This document shows positions 34,367 through 45,343 of a stretch of DNA of 64,000 nucleotides, piece after piece. The notes below the pieces were generated by a model. It made no database searches, was not told the origin of the DNA, and saw only the letters and a list, made by a program, of their open reading frames with translations. How positions within the stretch are numbered: the first letter of the stretch is position 1; each line of letters opens with the position of its first letter. Source of the stretch: Drechslerella dactyloides (Eukaryota > Ascomycota > Orbiliomycetes > Orbiliales > Orbiliaceae); contig JAGTWJ010000019.1 in the NCBI GenBank assembly GCA_020064725.1, forward strand, positions 2,108,001-2,172,000. The letters are read 5' to 3'. A program made the translations under genes and the position numbers.

Positions 34367-37221
34367 ATGGAAGGCGGCGGCATACCTCCTTCTCGAAGGT
34401 CCAGCGACGCTGGACGCTCTAGTTATGTTCATTTCACGCATCACGGCCTCGCGACCGGCGCCAATACGGCACCAAGCAGCGCGCGCAACAGCATGTACGA
34501 CTTTCCATCGATGGCTGCTGCGTCTGGATACGCGACAACAGCTGCTGGCGGTGGTGGTGGTGGGCCGTCGGGCGGTGGTACTGCCTGGCCGTGGCCTGCA
34601 GCTGCTGGTATGAAGCGGTACTCGCTGATGCCGACGAAGGGCAAGGACTGGGCGCGGTCGAAGAAGGATATGCGATGGGACCCGAAGTTTTGCGGAATGG
34701 AGAAAAGGATCAAGAGGGTGCTCATGGTTGAGTACTTCAAGAGCGGTACGTGGTTACTCGCATGCGTGCAGTTTTGAGGTTGGGATTCTGGAGTCCTAAT
34801 CTGATCTCGATATCATTATCTGGTATACAGAAGTTTATGAGGGCGGGAGACGATTTATAAAGATGGAAGCAAAAGCGACGGAAGCCAGCGACATGGCAGC
34901 CATCGATATGATCTGCCGGCGTGAGCGCCCACAAGGCATTGTTCTGCGGGTCTTGTAAGGAGCTCTCCTTTACCTACAAAAAGTATCTACTCGTACCTGC
35001 TCGGGTATCGCTTTTATATTGAATCATAATTTTGCTGACATGATCGATATGAACGCTACAGCCACGTCCAGAACTTCCCAGAGGCGATCGAATTCTTCGT
35101 GGCCAAGTACCGGATGCATGACAGAAAGGATGTTGAGGGCTGGGATGACATGAAAGACTGGGTGTACCGGTTCCGGCCCCAGCGCCGAGCAGGCAAAGCT
35201 GTGCCCATGGCTAAGACGTTTAAGAAACGGCAGATCCCAGGGCTGGCAAAGGTTGCTTGGGGCATGGACTGTCTGAAGGTCATGCGCGTGGGTTACCGGC
35301 CGGACGATAAGAAAGAGCGACATCCGGACACAAAGGTTGCTGAACTCAAGGGGTTCCTGGAAGATCGAGGGGACGTTGCGGATGATGGACGTGGCGGCAT
35401 GCGAGCTGAAGATCCATGGCTCGACGAAATGGACGACGAGCGGTCGCCATCACCGCATTGGAATGAGACCGACCCTAACAATCCGCGTGGTGGGTGAAGT
35501 TCCATCTCTGAGTTATTCTGAATCTTCCTCTGGTACTTATTTCTGTGAAAAAAATGTAGTGGCACATCACACGCACGACGTGTACTCGCAGCGGCTCACG
35601 GTATATATGCAGTGGGTGACCAACGAGGTGCAGAAACCCGCACCGGTGCCTTCGGACGACAGGCGCCGGAAGGCTGTCGAGCTTTTCGACCCAGGCTCTA
35701 CGATCGTGGTCATCGACAACTCCGAGTCGCTCTCTATTGAGGATACTATTGTCCCCGCACACGGCGAGATCGAACGGATCTGGCGTGGGCCCGGGACGAG
35801 TTACTATGAGATCGGGACCGAGGAAGAAGCCAACGAACTCACCGCGTCGGGGAGTCCCAACACAAAGTTTGCGCGAGACTTTGTCCAACGGATCGTTGAG
35901 ACGATATACAACAGCGTGGCGGACTGCTGGGAGGCTGTGCTAGACGTGGCATGGGACCACGAATCGATTCTGCAGGATAGCATCTATGAACATCCTGCTG
36001 ACGAGTCGCGGGCGCCGGAGCTGTTCAAGAACTCGGAGACGTGGCTCAAGTTCTCCAAGTTGATGTCATATCATCTGGAGTGCATTGGCGACGTGCAGGA
36101 GTACGTTGGAGACTTTCGGGATGAGGATGAGTCGAACGACTCTGATACGGCGGTGTACACCTGGCTGCGGAGCGTAGAGCAGACCTTCCTACGGCGTATG
36201 TGGCATATATATTCTTCCTTACCGGTATCGGCGCGAGAAGCTAATGAATTTCATTTTATATTACAGTCAACGGATATATTGAAGAAGACCTGATAAAACA
36301 GACGGACAAACTAACAGACTTGATGTACAAGACGGTGGGCATCCGCGACTCGCAGGACTCGCTCCGGCTGGGGACGAGCATGTGGCGGCTGTCGTGGGTG
36401 ACATTCATCTTTCTGCCGCTGTCGTTCATCACGAGCTTCTTTGGGATGAATGTGGACCTGTTCCAGGACAATCCGGCTATCAAGTGGTACTTTATCACCG
36501 CTGCGCCATTTGTAAGTGCCGCCTCGCCACGAAGTGGATACCTTGATATCAGGTATATAGAGGTTGCGAATACTGACCGTGTGGACTGCAGATGGCTGTT
36601 GTGATCATTGCGGTATTCATGCTCAAGTGGTTTATCGACCGGCACCGGCGGCCAATCTACGAGCGTGCGGTGTACGAACGGCTGTTCAACGAGCTGCAGC
36701 AGGCTAACGCGGATCTGTGGTCGTCGCACGGCCCGCGCGAGGTCCAGCCGATCGGATGGACCTCGAAGCTCAAGTGGTACATTATCTACAAATTTACGAA
36801 GAACAAGACCACCTACAGGGGCACATCGATCGAATACGACTCTATTTGGTCGCGGTGCAAGCAATATCTTATCCGACGGTGGAGTCCCGACATCGCGTTT
36901 AAGCCGCAGGAGAGCGACTGGATTATCGATAATGAAACGGGCGAAGTGCGACGGGGTAGGAGGAACAGCCTGCAACATCTGCGGGACGCTCATCAATATG
37001 GGAGGTGTGATGCCTGGAGCGAGAAGGGTGCCGACTATGGGGCCGTCGAGGGGAGTACATCAGCATGCGGCGAGTACGACCGCGGGGAGCGTGTCACAAC
37101 CGAGTTTGAGAAGCACGAGTGCAACGAGCAGAGTTACGCAGAGTCATGGCGAGAAGTCGGAGACACTCTCGGTACCGGCGTCGGGGCAAAATCGGCCGCG
37201 GCCACCACGCCTGTCGATTGA
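34367..37221 (+). CDS. CorA-like Mg2+/divalent-cation transporter
   Basis: Membrane protein of the CorA metal-ion transporter superfamily. Six exons, 34367-34745, 34831-34954, 35062-35489, 35560-36195, 36267-36511 and 36592-37221, encode 813 residues. The N-terminal 600 residues are cytosolic and include a Gly-rich stretch near residue 60. The signature GMN motif (SFFGMNVDLF) follows the first transmembrane helix (VTFIFLPLSFITSFF), and a second helix (AAPFMAVVIIAVFMLKWFI) follows it, the usual two-helix C-terminal pore. After this there is an unusually long soluble tail. The tail frame is uncertain: a 49-nt segment at 36956-37004, bounded by GTAGGA and a GAG, could be an intron and would switch to another open frame ending at 37273. 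The substrate (Mg2+ or another ion) is inferred from the family. Confidence 0.85.
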
Positions 37222-37273
37222 GCGGCCGTCATCTGCACCCGCTGGAGCCTCGCAGGAGGACCTGAAGGGATGA

Positions 37274-39120
37274 AGAGTTGCATTTGGGGAGTTTATGCGT
37301 TGAGTACAGTTTTTCGTAGTCGTTTGGGGGATTCCGGTGCGCTGGCCACTTGCGCGGTGGCCTGCAACCACGTTCCTGCATGCGAGAACAAGATGCAACA
37401 ACAGCACCATGCACGGCACGTCGACCGGACCGCCATGCGGCTGGTTGGCGGGGCTCTACTGTGTGAGTCGCCAGCATTTTCGAGGCGGGGTTGCTGGTCC
37501 CGCCGTCGAGGGGTTTTATGGCAGCCCTGATTGGAAAATCGCGCACCGGCCGACACCATCGATATTAATATGCGGCTTAAGTACGAGAGACGGGTACCAG
37601 CGCTGCCGTTTGCGCAGCCAGGTTTCGGAAAGACCCTCCACGCCCAGCGATGTGCCGAAACGCGGACCTGGGCAGCCGGTGCAGGGTTTCAATACGTATT
37701 AATACCTTCACTCTGCATAACCGCAGTCGTCTTTATTGCGGGTTTATAAGTTCAACATTGTTTCGGGTTGCGATTTGAGGTATATAGCTAGAAGCATCGT
37801 AGCGGGGCCTTGCATTACATCGCATATCCTGTGCATTTACATCGGTGTATAATATAATCTATGTATGTATACTGCTATACTATATCATACGACCCAGGCA
37901 CGTAAACTTTTGTATAACCAGCGGCTATGCATGTCGATGGTGAACGCGCATTCCTTCCGCGGCATGGGGGCTTTTCAAGAGAAAGCCGGGTATGCTTGCT
38001 TGTATTGACGAATACTTGTAACTGGAGCGCTGTAAACAGGCTGTCAAACAGGGCCCGAACGTAATGTCCTTCCTTACGTAAAAAGACACTTGACGGACGG
38101 GAAGTTCTCTAGTGGGATATCATCGATTCCGGTCTATGGCCGTCCGTTCAGCGTGCACGTACAGTAGCACGGAAGCCTAAATTTTTCAAAGCGGCTGGCT
38201 GCACTATATTGCCAGCCGAGACAGAATCTGGCGATGCAGTTGTGTCACCACTGTTGTATCAACTTTATTCGTCACGTTGTAAGACGGGCCTGAGTTTGAA
38301 AGACCTGGCGGATTCTGTTGACAGGTTCGGATGACGATAAGATACGCTATAAGAATACTAGTCCGCGGGCCAGTCCGGCCTAGTCTGAACCATGGCACTA
38401 GTCTAGCTGAAGAGAGCGCTCAAAAGTAAAAGTCCACATGCACATGCCATTTTATATTCACAAAAAGCCCTCACAATCACACAGTATACTAGCATCTCGC
38501 ACCTGCAGGCCGGCCGGGGTGAACAAACGCATGGTTGAGGGGCTCTCTCTGGCCGACAGACAGTCCGAGCTAGAACCCGACGGCCGGACGTGGACTCCAG
38601 CATGATGCAGGTCATATCGTATCATGCCATGCCGGGCATGCATGTATCCATGGCGAAGTATTTAATGGCCACCTGCATTCCTCCTTCAACGGTGACGTTG
38701 GCCGTTCTCCCGCCGAGATATCCAGCTCAAATGCAGTCATGACAGCATAGCAGCTTCCAACCAACAGCGGCCAATTAATTATATTACCTGGCTACTTCTT
38801 ATCCATCTCAGTCCGCCCTACCAGGCCTGCCATCGACACGTTTAATATTCTACCTCAAGATACCTGCGCACAAGCTTCGGTGCTGCTGTTGTCTTTCGTC
38901 ATCCCTCGTTCCATTCCGGCCGCCTGCAGCCCGCCAGCTAGTTTGAGTTTTCCACCACGCCCGGCAACACAGCAGAGCGGAAACGTACCTACAGCAGCTG
39001 CCCCTCCACACGAGAAACGCCCTCTCCCATTCCAGCTCCGGTTTCACGCTCGTTACGTCTCCTCCACGAGTTGATATAAGATAAGCTCCCGCCGCTCAAA
39101 CGTGGGCCCCGCTGCTTAGA
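37274..39120. other. Intergenic, promoter side of tps2
   Basis: 3' flank of the transporter gene followed by the tps2 promoter. Two AGGGG/CCCCT stress-element-like pentamers and a TATA-like gatataag (39073-39080) lie within the last 600 bases. No coding frame is supportable. Confidence 0.45.
38538..38542 (+). promoter_or_regulatory. STRE-like AGGGG upstream of tps2
   Basis: AGGGG pentamer at 38538-38542, with CCCCT (the same site on the other strand) at 39001-39005, 116 bases before the ATG. In yeast such stress elements bind Msn2/4 and control trehalose genes. A pentamer occurs often by chance, so this is only suggestive. Confidence 0.3.
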
Positions 39121-42117
39121 ATGACCTCGGACGAAGCCCAGTTGCAGGGCTCCGGTCCCCCACCAATCGACGTCATGGCTGGCGTCGACGGAACCGATCC
39201 TTCCAAGGCGCCTGCGAAGCTCGGCCTGTCCGGCACCGTCATCATTGCCTCGGCGATTCTGCCCTACAAGCTGTCTTTCGGCAAAGACGGATGGGTGAGT
39301 GCGCTTCTTCCCCTTCTTTCGTTCTAGAACTCTGGAGCTGCAGCTTCCTGTGAAGCGGGGTTGCATATCCGTTGGTTGGTTGGTTGGTTGGATCGATGGA
39401 ATGGTCGAGTCGCATATATTTCGGCATACCGAGCTGACAGCGTGCTGCCCGATGATACAGGAAATCGACCCCAGGAGAGGCAATTCCGCTCTTAACTCCT
39501 CGTTCAGCTACCTCGCTTCCGGTACCTCCTGGAATACCGTCATAGTAGGCTGGCCTGGCGAGGTAGCCCCCCCCATCCCCAAGAGTGATGCCCATGGCAG
39601 CAGCGAGAAGGTCATAGCTCAGCAGCATGCGGCAGAACTGGAGCAAGACGTTATTCTCTCCAAGGAGGCCAGACAGGGTCTCGAGGACAAGCTGTCCGCT
39701 CCAGGAAATGACCTTGGAAGCAGGATTGTACCCGTCTGGGTTATTGGAGACAAGGACGGTGACCTCAAAAATGGCGATATCACTCTGAGGGACCAGGACC
39801 GCTGGCTAAACTACGCTCAGAGAGGTATCCACCCGAACGCACTCCTGGATAATGCATTTTTTAGAATATCGATGCTAATTGAATTTTTTGATAGAAATAT
39901 GGCCAACGTTTCATTACCTACTGCGAGAACCTACCGATGGCCGACAGGAGCGAACATGGTGGACCGATTACATCAAGTTCAACCAGGCTTTTGCGGATAA
40001 GATCTTGGAGATCTACAAGCCCGGCGACATTGTGTGGATACATGACTACCAGCTGCTCCTCGTCCCTAGCATGCTGCGTCAAAAATTGTCAACTGCATAC
40101 ATAAGCTTCTTCCTGCACTGCCCATTTCCAAGCTCTGAGTTTTTCAGATGCATGACCAGTAAGACCAGCTCCCAAATCTAGAGCATACATTCTCTGAGAT
40201 GCTAACTGCCGCATTGCATCACAGAGAGAAAGGAGCTCCTAGCCGGTATCCTGGGATCGAATCAGCTTGGATTCCAGTCTTACGCATACGCCAAGCACTT
40301 CATTTCGTCCTGCACTCGTGTCCTGGGATTGGAGTCCTCGGGCAATGGTGTTGATGCCTACGGAGCCCACGTTGCTGTCGATGTCTTCCCCATCGGGATC
40401 GACGCTGCCAAAGTCGAGAAAGATTCCCACAACGCCAACATTGATGACAAGATGAAGGCCATTCGAGAGCTGGCTGCCGGCAAGAGGATCATCGTGGGGC
40501 GCGACAGGCTGGACTCGGTCAGAGGAGTGGTGCAGAAGCTGAGAGCGTTCGAGATGTTCCTGGAGATATTCCCAGAATGGAGAGACAAGGTGATCCTGAT
40601 ACAGGTAACTTCGCCTAGTGTGTCTGAAGGCCCAAAAGTTGAGCACCAAGTCTCCGAGCTGGTTTCGCATATCAATGGAACGTACGGCTCCATCCACTTT
40701 TCCCCTGTTCAGCACTTCCCCCAATACCTCAGTCAGGACGAATACTACGCCCTCCTGCGCGTGGCCGATCTTGGTCTCATCACGTCCGTTCGAGATGGCA
40801 TGAATACCACGTCTCTCGAGTACGTCGTTTGCCAGAAGCAAAGGCATGGGCCAGTCATCCTTTCCGAGTTCACGGGTACCGCAGGAAGTCTCTGCGACGC
40901 CTTCCAGGTCAACCCGTGGGATTACAGAGGCGTAGCGGAGGCTATTAACACATGTCTCTCCATGTCTCCCGCGAAGAGAGAAGAGGTGCACTCCAAGTTA
41001 TACCAGCACGTAACCACCAACAATGTCCAGAACTGGACCAATACCCTCCTCAAGGGACTCCTAGGCAACCTCGCCAGTCACGACCAAAGCCAGTCTACCC
41101 CGCCGCTTGACCGACAGATCCTCCTCCAGCAATACGAATCCGCTAGCAGACGGCTGTTCATGTTTGATTATGACGGCACCCTCACACCAATTGTCAAAGA
41201 TCCCCAAGCTGCCATACCCACGGACAAGATTATCCGAACGATCAAGAAGCTCGCGTCCGATCCCCGGAATAACGTCTGGATTGTTTCTGGCCGCGATCAG
41301 GCTTTCTTGGAGCAGTGGATGGGCGACATTGCGGAACTCGGCTTCAGCGCTGAGCACGGCAGCTTTGTCAGGCGGCCTCGGAGCTCTGAATGGGTCAACC
41401 TTACGGAGACGTTCGACATGAGTTGGCAGAAGGACGTGATGGATATCTTCCAGTATTATACCGAGCGGACACAAGGTGAGAATGTTTCCAATCTACCATT
41501 GAAAACCGGCCGAGTCTCCTGCTAACAGCGTACCAGGCTCATTCATCGAACGCAAGCGCTGCGCGCTGACCTGGCACTACCGCCGCGCCGATCCAGATTA
41601 CGGCGCTTTCCAGGCGCGCGAATGTCAATCTCACTTGGAAAATACGGTCATGCAGAAGTACGACGTCGAGGTGATGACAGGCAAGGCGAACCTCGAGGTC
41701 CGGCCGACGTTTGTGAACAAGGGCGAGATTGCGAAGAAGCTTGTAGCAGAGTATAATGACGACGCTAAGCCTGATTTCGTGCTTTGCCTGGGCGATGATA
41801 CTACCGACGAAGGTTCGTATACAATCTATACCATGAAAGATTTCGTTCGATAGAGCCTTTGTGTTAACGAAGTTTCTATAGACATGTTCCGCGCACTTCG
41901 ACGATCGCCGCTCCCCGCCGAGCATGTATTCGCGGTGACGATTGGCGCGAGTACCAAGATGACTTTAGCCAACTGGCATCTGCCTGAGCCTGCAGATGTG
42001 ATTGATACTGTCGGGCTGTTGATTGGAACCGTTACCGAGAATGGTGAAGGAGAGCGGCAGCCGGAGAACGCTGCGCCTTCAGAGGCCGAGCAGGCGGGAC
42101 AGGACTCCAAGTCGTGA
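39121..42117 (+). CDS. tps2: Tps2-type trehalose-6-phosphate phosphatase
   Basis: Second enzyme of trehalose synthesis: removes phosphate from trehalose-6-phosphate in the cytosolic TPS complex (OrlA in Aspergillus nidulans). Six exons, 39121-39294, 39461-39824, 39895-40158, 40225-41475, 41537-41812 and 41882-42117, encode 854 residues. An N-terminal GT20 synthase-like domain (about residues 35-530) keeps REPTDGRQERTWW, WIHDYQLLLVPSMLR and SVRDGMNTTSLEYV, but reads GRDRLDSVRG where active synthases have a D-Y-I-K-G lysine. This fits the usual view that the domain is structural in Tps2. The C-terminal HAD phosphatase domain has motif I LFMFDYDGTLTP, motif II IVSGRDQ and motif IV LGDDTTDED. The last motif is split by the final intron. 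The tail is Glu/Gln-rich. Confidence 0.95.
39371..39391. repeat. (GTTG)5 microsatellite in tps2 intron 1
   Basis: A run of GTTG units within the 166-nt first intron of tps2 (39295-39460). It is likely length-variable and harmless to coding. Confidence 0.8.
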
Positions 42118-42623
42118 TCTGGGATATGTTTTATAAGCAGCTGGAATGGCGCTGCGGGAAGTCGACTTTCTGTTGAGTTGGGCTGAGGCAGCGGCAGATA
42201 CACGTGAGGTTCGAGCCGTCTTCGATCTTTTATTTTAACGTTTCCTTCGTTTCGATGTATTCTAGTTGAGCGGGTTGGCTCTTCTCTCGGACTGTCGTCG
42301 AGAGGTTATTCTTTCACTTTGAACGAGGCTTGTAGCAGTCAATCACGATATGTCTGTTCTAACGGCGATAGAGCGAGCAATAACTATGATGGTGGAACGT
42401 AATAAGATATCCGCCCCGATATAGGACTGCGGACCCTAGCTTTACCATCGAGATAAGACGTATACATGATCAAGGAGCCATTATAAAATTATATTAATAT
42501 TGTATATACGGACGGGCTATGAATGATACCACCGGAAATATTGCGCAAACGAAACCCCCAAACTCCTGCCGCTTTCTACTGACTAAAAATTACGCATGTC
42601 ATCTATCTATATAAGTCTAGTTG
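42118..42623. other. Convergent 3' intergenic region
   Basis: Shared 3' flank of tps2 and the phosphodiesterase gene. It is AT-rich towards 42480-42520 (taaaattatattaatattg), consistent with polyadenylation signals. Confidence 0.45.
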
Positions 42624-43970
42624 TCACTCGTGCTCTCTCTTCCCACCCTTTCCCCACTTCCTCTGCCGCAGGATTTTTGGACCCTTCAACCCGAAGCAGT
42701 TCGCATAGTACGTGAGCGTGGACGCCCAGTCGCTAAACATCGCCTTGACTCCAACTTGCCGAACGAGCACATCTAGCACCTCGTACACCTGTCCGTCCGC
42801 GTGCATCGCATCCGCAACCGTCGAATAGTACCCGTCCTTCCGTGCCTTCACACTTCCCAGCGGGCCGGAGCGCTCGAAAGTCCATCCGATAAGCATGAAA
42901 CCTAGCCGCCGCGCCTCGCGCGCGTAGTCGCTCGGTGCAACGTTACCCTTCTCGTCGAGCGTAAGCAGATGCTGCATTGCCGGTGCGAGAACGTTGACGC
43001 CGCGCTGTCGGATGTCCTGCAGCCGCTGTCTTGTTAAGGTTGCGTTCTTCGCTGTCGCGGGACTGTCGTCTAAGTAGATGGCCTGCTGGCCGAAGGTGTG
43101 TGGGTACTCCTTGAGCCATTGGTATATGTCCAAGGGTAGGAAGCTCTGCGGCCAGACGCGCGCGGGGTCGATGCCCTTGCGGATGAAGGTATCGATCATG
43201 TCGCGCGCGAACTGGGCTTGCGAGTAGGGTCCCTGCGTCGTGTTGAACGGCATGGGGACTTGCGGCGGCGGGATCTTTAGCTCTGGTGTGAACTTGCGGT
43301 TACCGGGCAGGCTGTCGACGAGGTCGATGAACGACTCTAGGGTCATGACTTTGCTGCAGGTTTCGTACAGCTGCGTGCGCCAGGTGGGTGGGGAGCCCTG
43401 GAATTCCAGCGGTGAGGAGGCGGCGGCGTTGAGTGCGTCCATCTTGCCGCAGAGCGAAAGGTACTCGGCGAGGGTTAGGTCGCTGGTGCAGCAGAGAGCC
43501 GTCGCAGGTGTGTTTTTGGCAGCGTCCGCGGGCGTGAACGGCACGGTGCACTTGGCGGCGAGCTCAGGGCGGAGTAGGATGTCCGTTGTGGTGTGTAGGT
43601 CGCAGTGACTATGGCGGCAGACGAGTCCGCGGTCCTTGGTGAAGGTGACATCGCATTCGAGGATGCCGGCGCCCATACGAGCGCCCGCGATTGTGTCTTC
43701 GACGGTTTCTTCGGGGAACTGGAGGGTGGCCCCGCCGCGGTGGCCTATGGCAAAGTCGGTGATGGAGAAGGGGCCGTTGGCGCAGCGCTCGAGAGAGGAT
43801 TTGAGGCTCGAGGATGTCATGTTGTCGACAAGGTAGAAGGGGCGCGGGTCTAATGAGACCTTGTAATTGTGAGACCGCGTCGTCCGCGGGGAGAGCTGTG
43901 CGGGTGCGGCCCGTACGCCATCGAGGAGGATGGCGCCGGCCGCAGCAGCTGTAGCTATCGTGAATCGCAT
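42624..43970 (-). CDS. Secreted glycerophosphodiester phosphodiesterase-like protein
   Basis: Intronless, 448 residues. A signal peptide (MRFTIATAAAAGAILLDG, cleavage probably near VRAAPA) precedes a GDPD-type TIM barrel. The catalytic signatures IGHRGGATLQFPEET, GILECDVTFTKD and LVCRHSHCDL supply the expected general-acid/base histidines and metal-binding Glu/Asp. The family hydrolyses glycerophosphodiesters such as glycerophosphocholine to glycerol-3-phosphate and an alcohol. A cysteine-bearing insert around residues 130-165 (CCTSDLTLAEYLSLCGK) and the tail GKGGKREHE are typical of long secreted fungal forms. The ATG at 43970 starts the signal peptide; the reading frame is open further upstream but offers only a TTG. 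It is probably extracellular or cell-wall bound, with a role in phosphate or choline scavenging (inference). Confidence 0.9.
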   Translation of the reverse strand: MRFTIATAAAAGAILLDGVRAAPAQLSPRTTRSHNYKVSLDPRPFYLVDNMTSSSLKSSLERCANGPFSITDFAIGHRGGATLQFPEETVEDTIAGARMGAGILECDVTFTKDRGLVCRHSHCDLHTTTDILLRPELAAKCTVPFTPADAAKNTPATALCCTSDLTLAEYLSLCGKMDALNAAASSPLEFQGSPPTWRTQLYETCSKVMTLESFIDLVDSLPGNRKFTPELKIPPPQVPMPFNTTQGPYSQAQFARDMIDTFIRKGIDPARVWPQSFLPLDIYQWLKEYPHTFGQQAIYLDDSPATAKNATLTRQRLQDIRQRGVNVLAPAMQHLLTLDEKGNVAPSDYAREARRLGFMLIGWTFERSGPLGSVKARKDGYYSTVADAMHADGQVYEVLDVLVRQVGVKAMFSDWASTLTYYANCFGLKGPKILRQRKWGKGGKREHE

Positions 43971-45343
43971 GTCGAAGAGCAACTTGTAGACGATATTGCA
44001 CCCGTATCGAACAAGCTAAGAGATGCCAATGAGTGCGATACCTTGGCGATAGAGTGTCGCAGTGGAGGACCACCAGTCTACCTGTGCGAAGACGGCCGGG
44101 CAGCGTTTGGTAGTAAGGTGCCGTGACAGCGCCGGTGCGGTCAATGCGACGCCCTCAATTTCCAGCAGGATTATATACACTTCCCTCCAGAGCAGGAGCC
44201 AACGGGCCTGCTTGCAAGCTGCCTGCCGAGCTTGTCTTCTAAACAACATGCATGGATGTAGGTATGTCTCATTTCGCGATAACGACGACCCGGCTATTCC
44301 TCAGGGCGTAGCTAACTAGCTAGCTAGTAGCTGGCCGGCGCTGCGCATGCCGCAAAGTCGCGACCTGATTGGGGATGGTTGGTTGTCGACAATTCGATCG
44401 CATCGGCGCATCGGAATTCGCAAGTCCAGGGTATGTACGTATGATAGATACTATCGGACACAAGCGTTCCCGAACGCCGACCTGTGGTACCACGGAATGC
44501 AATGACGGGGCGGTTTGGATTACTGGACGCTGCAGCCTGCCCTCGAATTCCAACGTCGTGTTTCTATCGGCTTAAATTCTGTCCGCGTTACACGGTCCGG
44601 AACGCGAGCGATGGGGAAGCTCCGTTGCGGGCATCTGATCGAATTGGTAGGTCGATATCGCTGGGAGCCCTGTCGGCGAGTCGTTAGATCTACAAGTGCT
44701 GGGAAAGAGTTATCAGGGAAGGGAGGTCGGTACCTGCTTGCTTGTCTGACTGCCTTTAATGCAGGACGGCTGCCGTGTAACTCCCACGTGCTGGGGGAGA
44801 GCGCGATGGGATCAGTGCACAATGAATGCACGTGCGTGGAAACAGAGTTTGGGTTGGAGAGTTAGCCGGGTTTGCGTCTCTTTGGCTGGCAGGTCATCTG
44901 TGGTATCGCCGGAAGAAGGATAGTTTTTGGTTGGCGTCGGTTGTCGGATGCTTGTCTCGACATCAGAGCTAGAGCTATGCTGACCCTGTCGGGCATTGTA
45001 TTTGATTCAAGAACTGTGGCGTACAGGAAGGAAAGGTGCGATTGTACAACCAAAGAGAAACATCTATCGGTTCCATTGGGCATCCATTTGTTGAGTTCAT
45101 AAAGTCGGCGGGGACCGCATTTCCTACAGTTTGAGATCGGTGATATGAAAGCCATTATGATTCCCTGGGACCCGGGATATATCGACATTATACAGGGTGC
45201 TAGTGCACCGCCAAAAGTACAGTACATGATAAAGCCAAATAGCATCAAGGGGCAATCTCAATCTTCCAGGGCCAGCACCCCTTCAGATAAACTAAAATAC
45301 AGTACAGAGACGATACCACCAAGGTAATACACTCTAAACCATA
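43971..45343. other. Intergenic, no gene recognised
   Basis: Promoter side of the phosphodiesterase gene and 3' flank of the GH36 gene. It contains a short tagctagctag-type repeat near 44309-44330. Open frames up to about 128 codons on both strands show no domain. Confidence 0.45.

Noticed and set aside
42208..42217. GGTTCGAGCC resembling a tRNA B box
   Set aside because: No A box, acceptor stem or cloverleaf could be drawn around it; it lies in the 3' flank of tps2.
43605..43853. Gly/Ala/Val-rich plus-strand frame
   Set aside because: Shadow of the phosphodiesterase coding strand.
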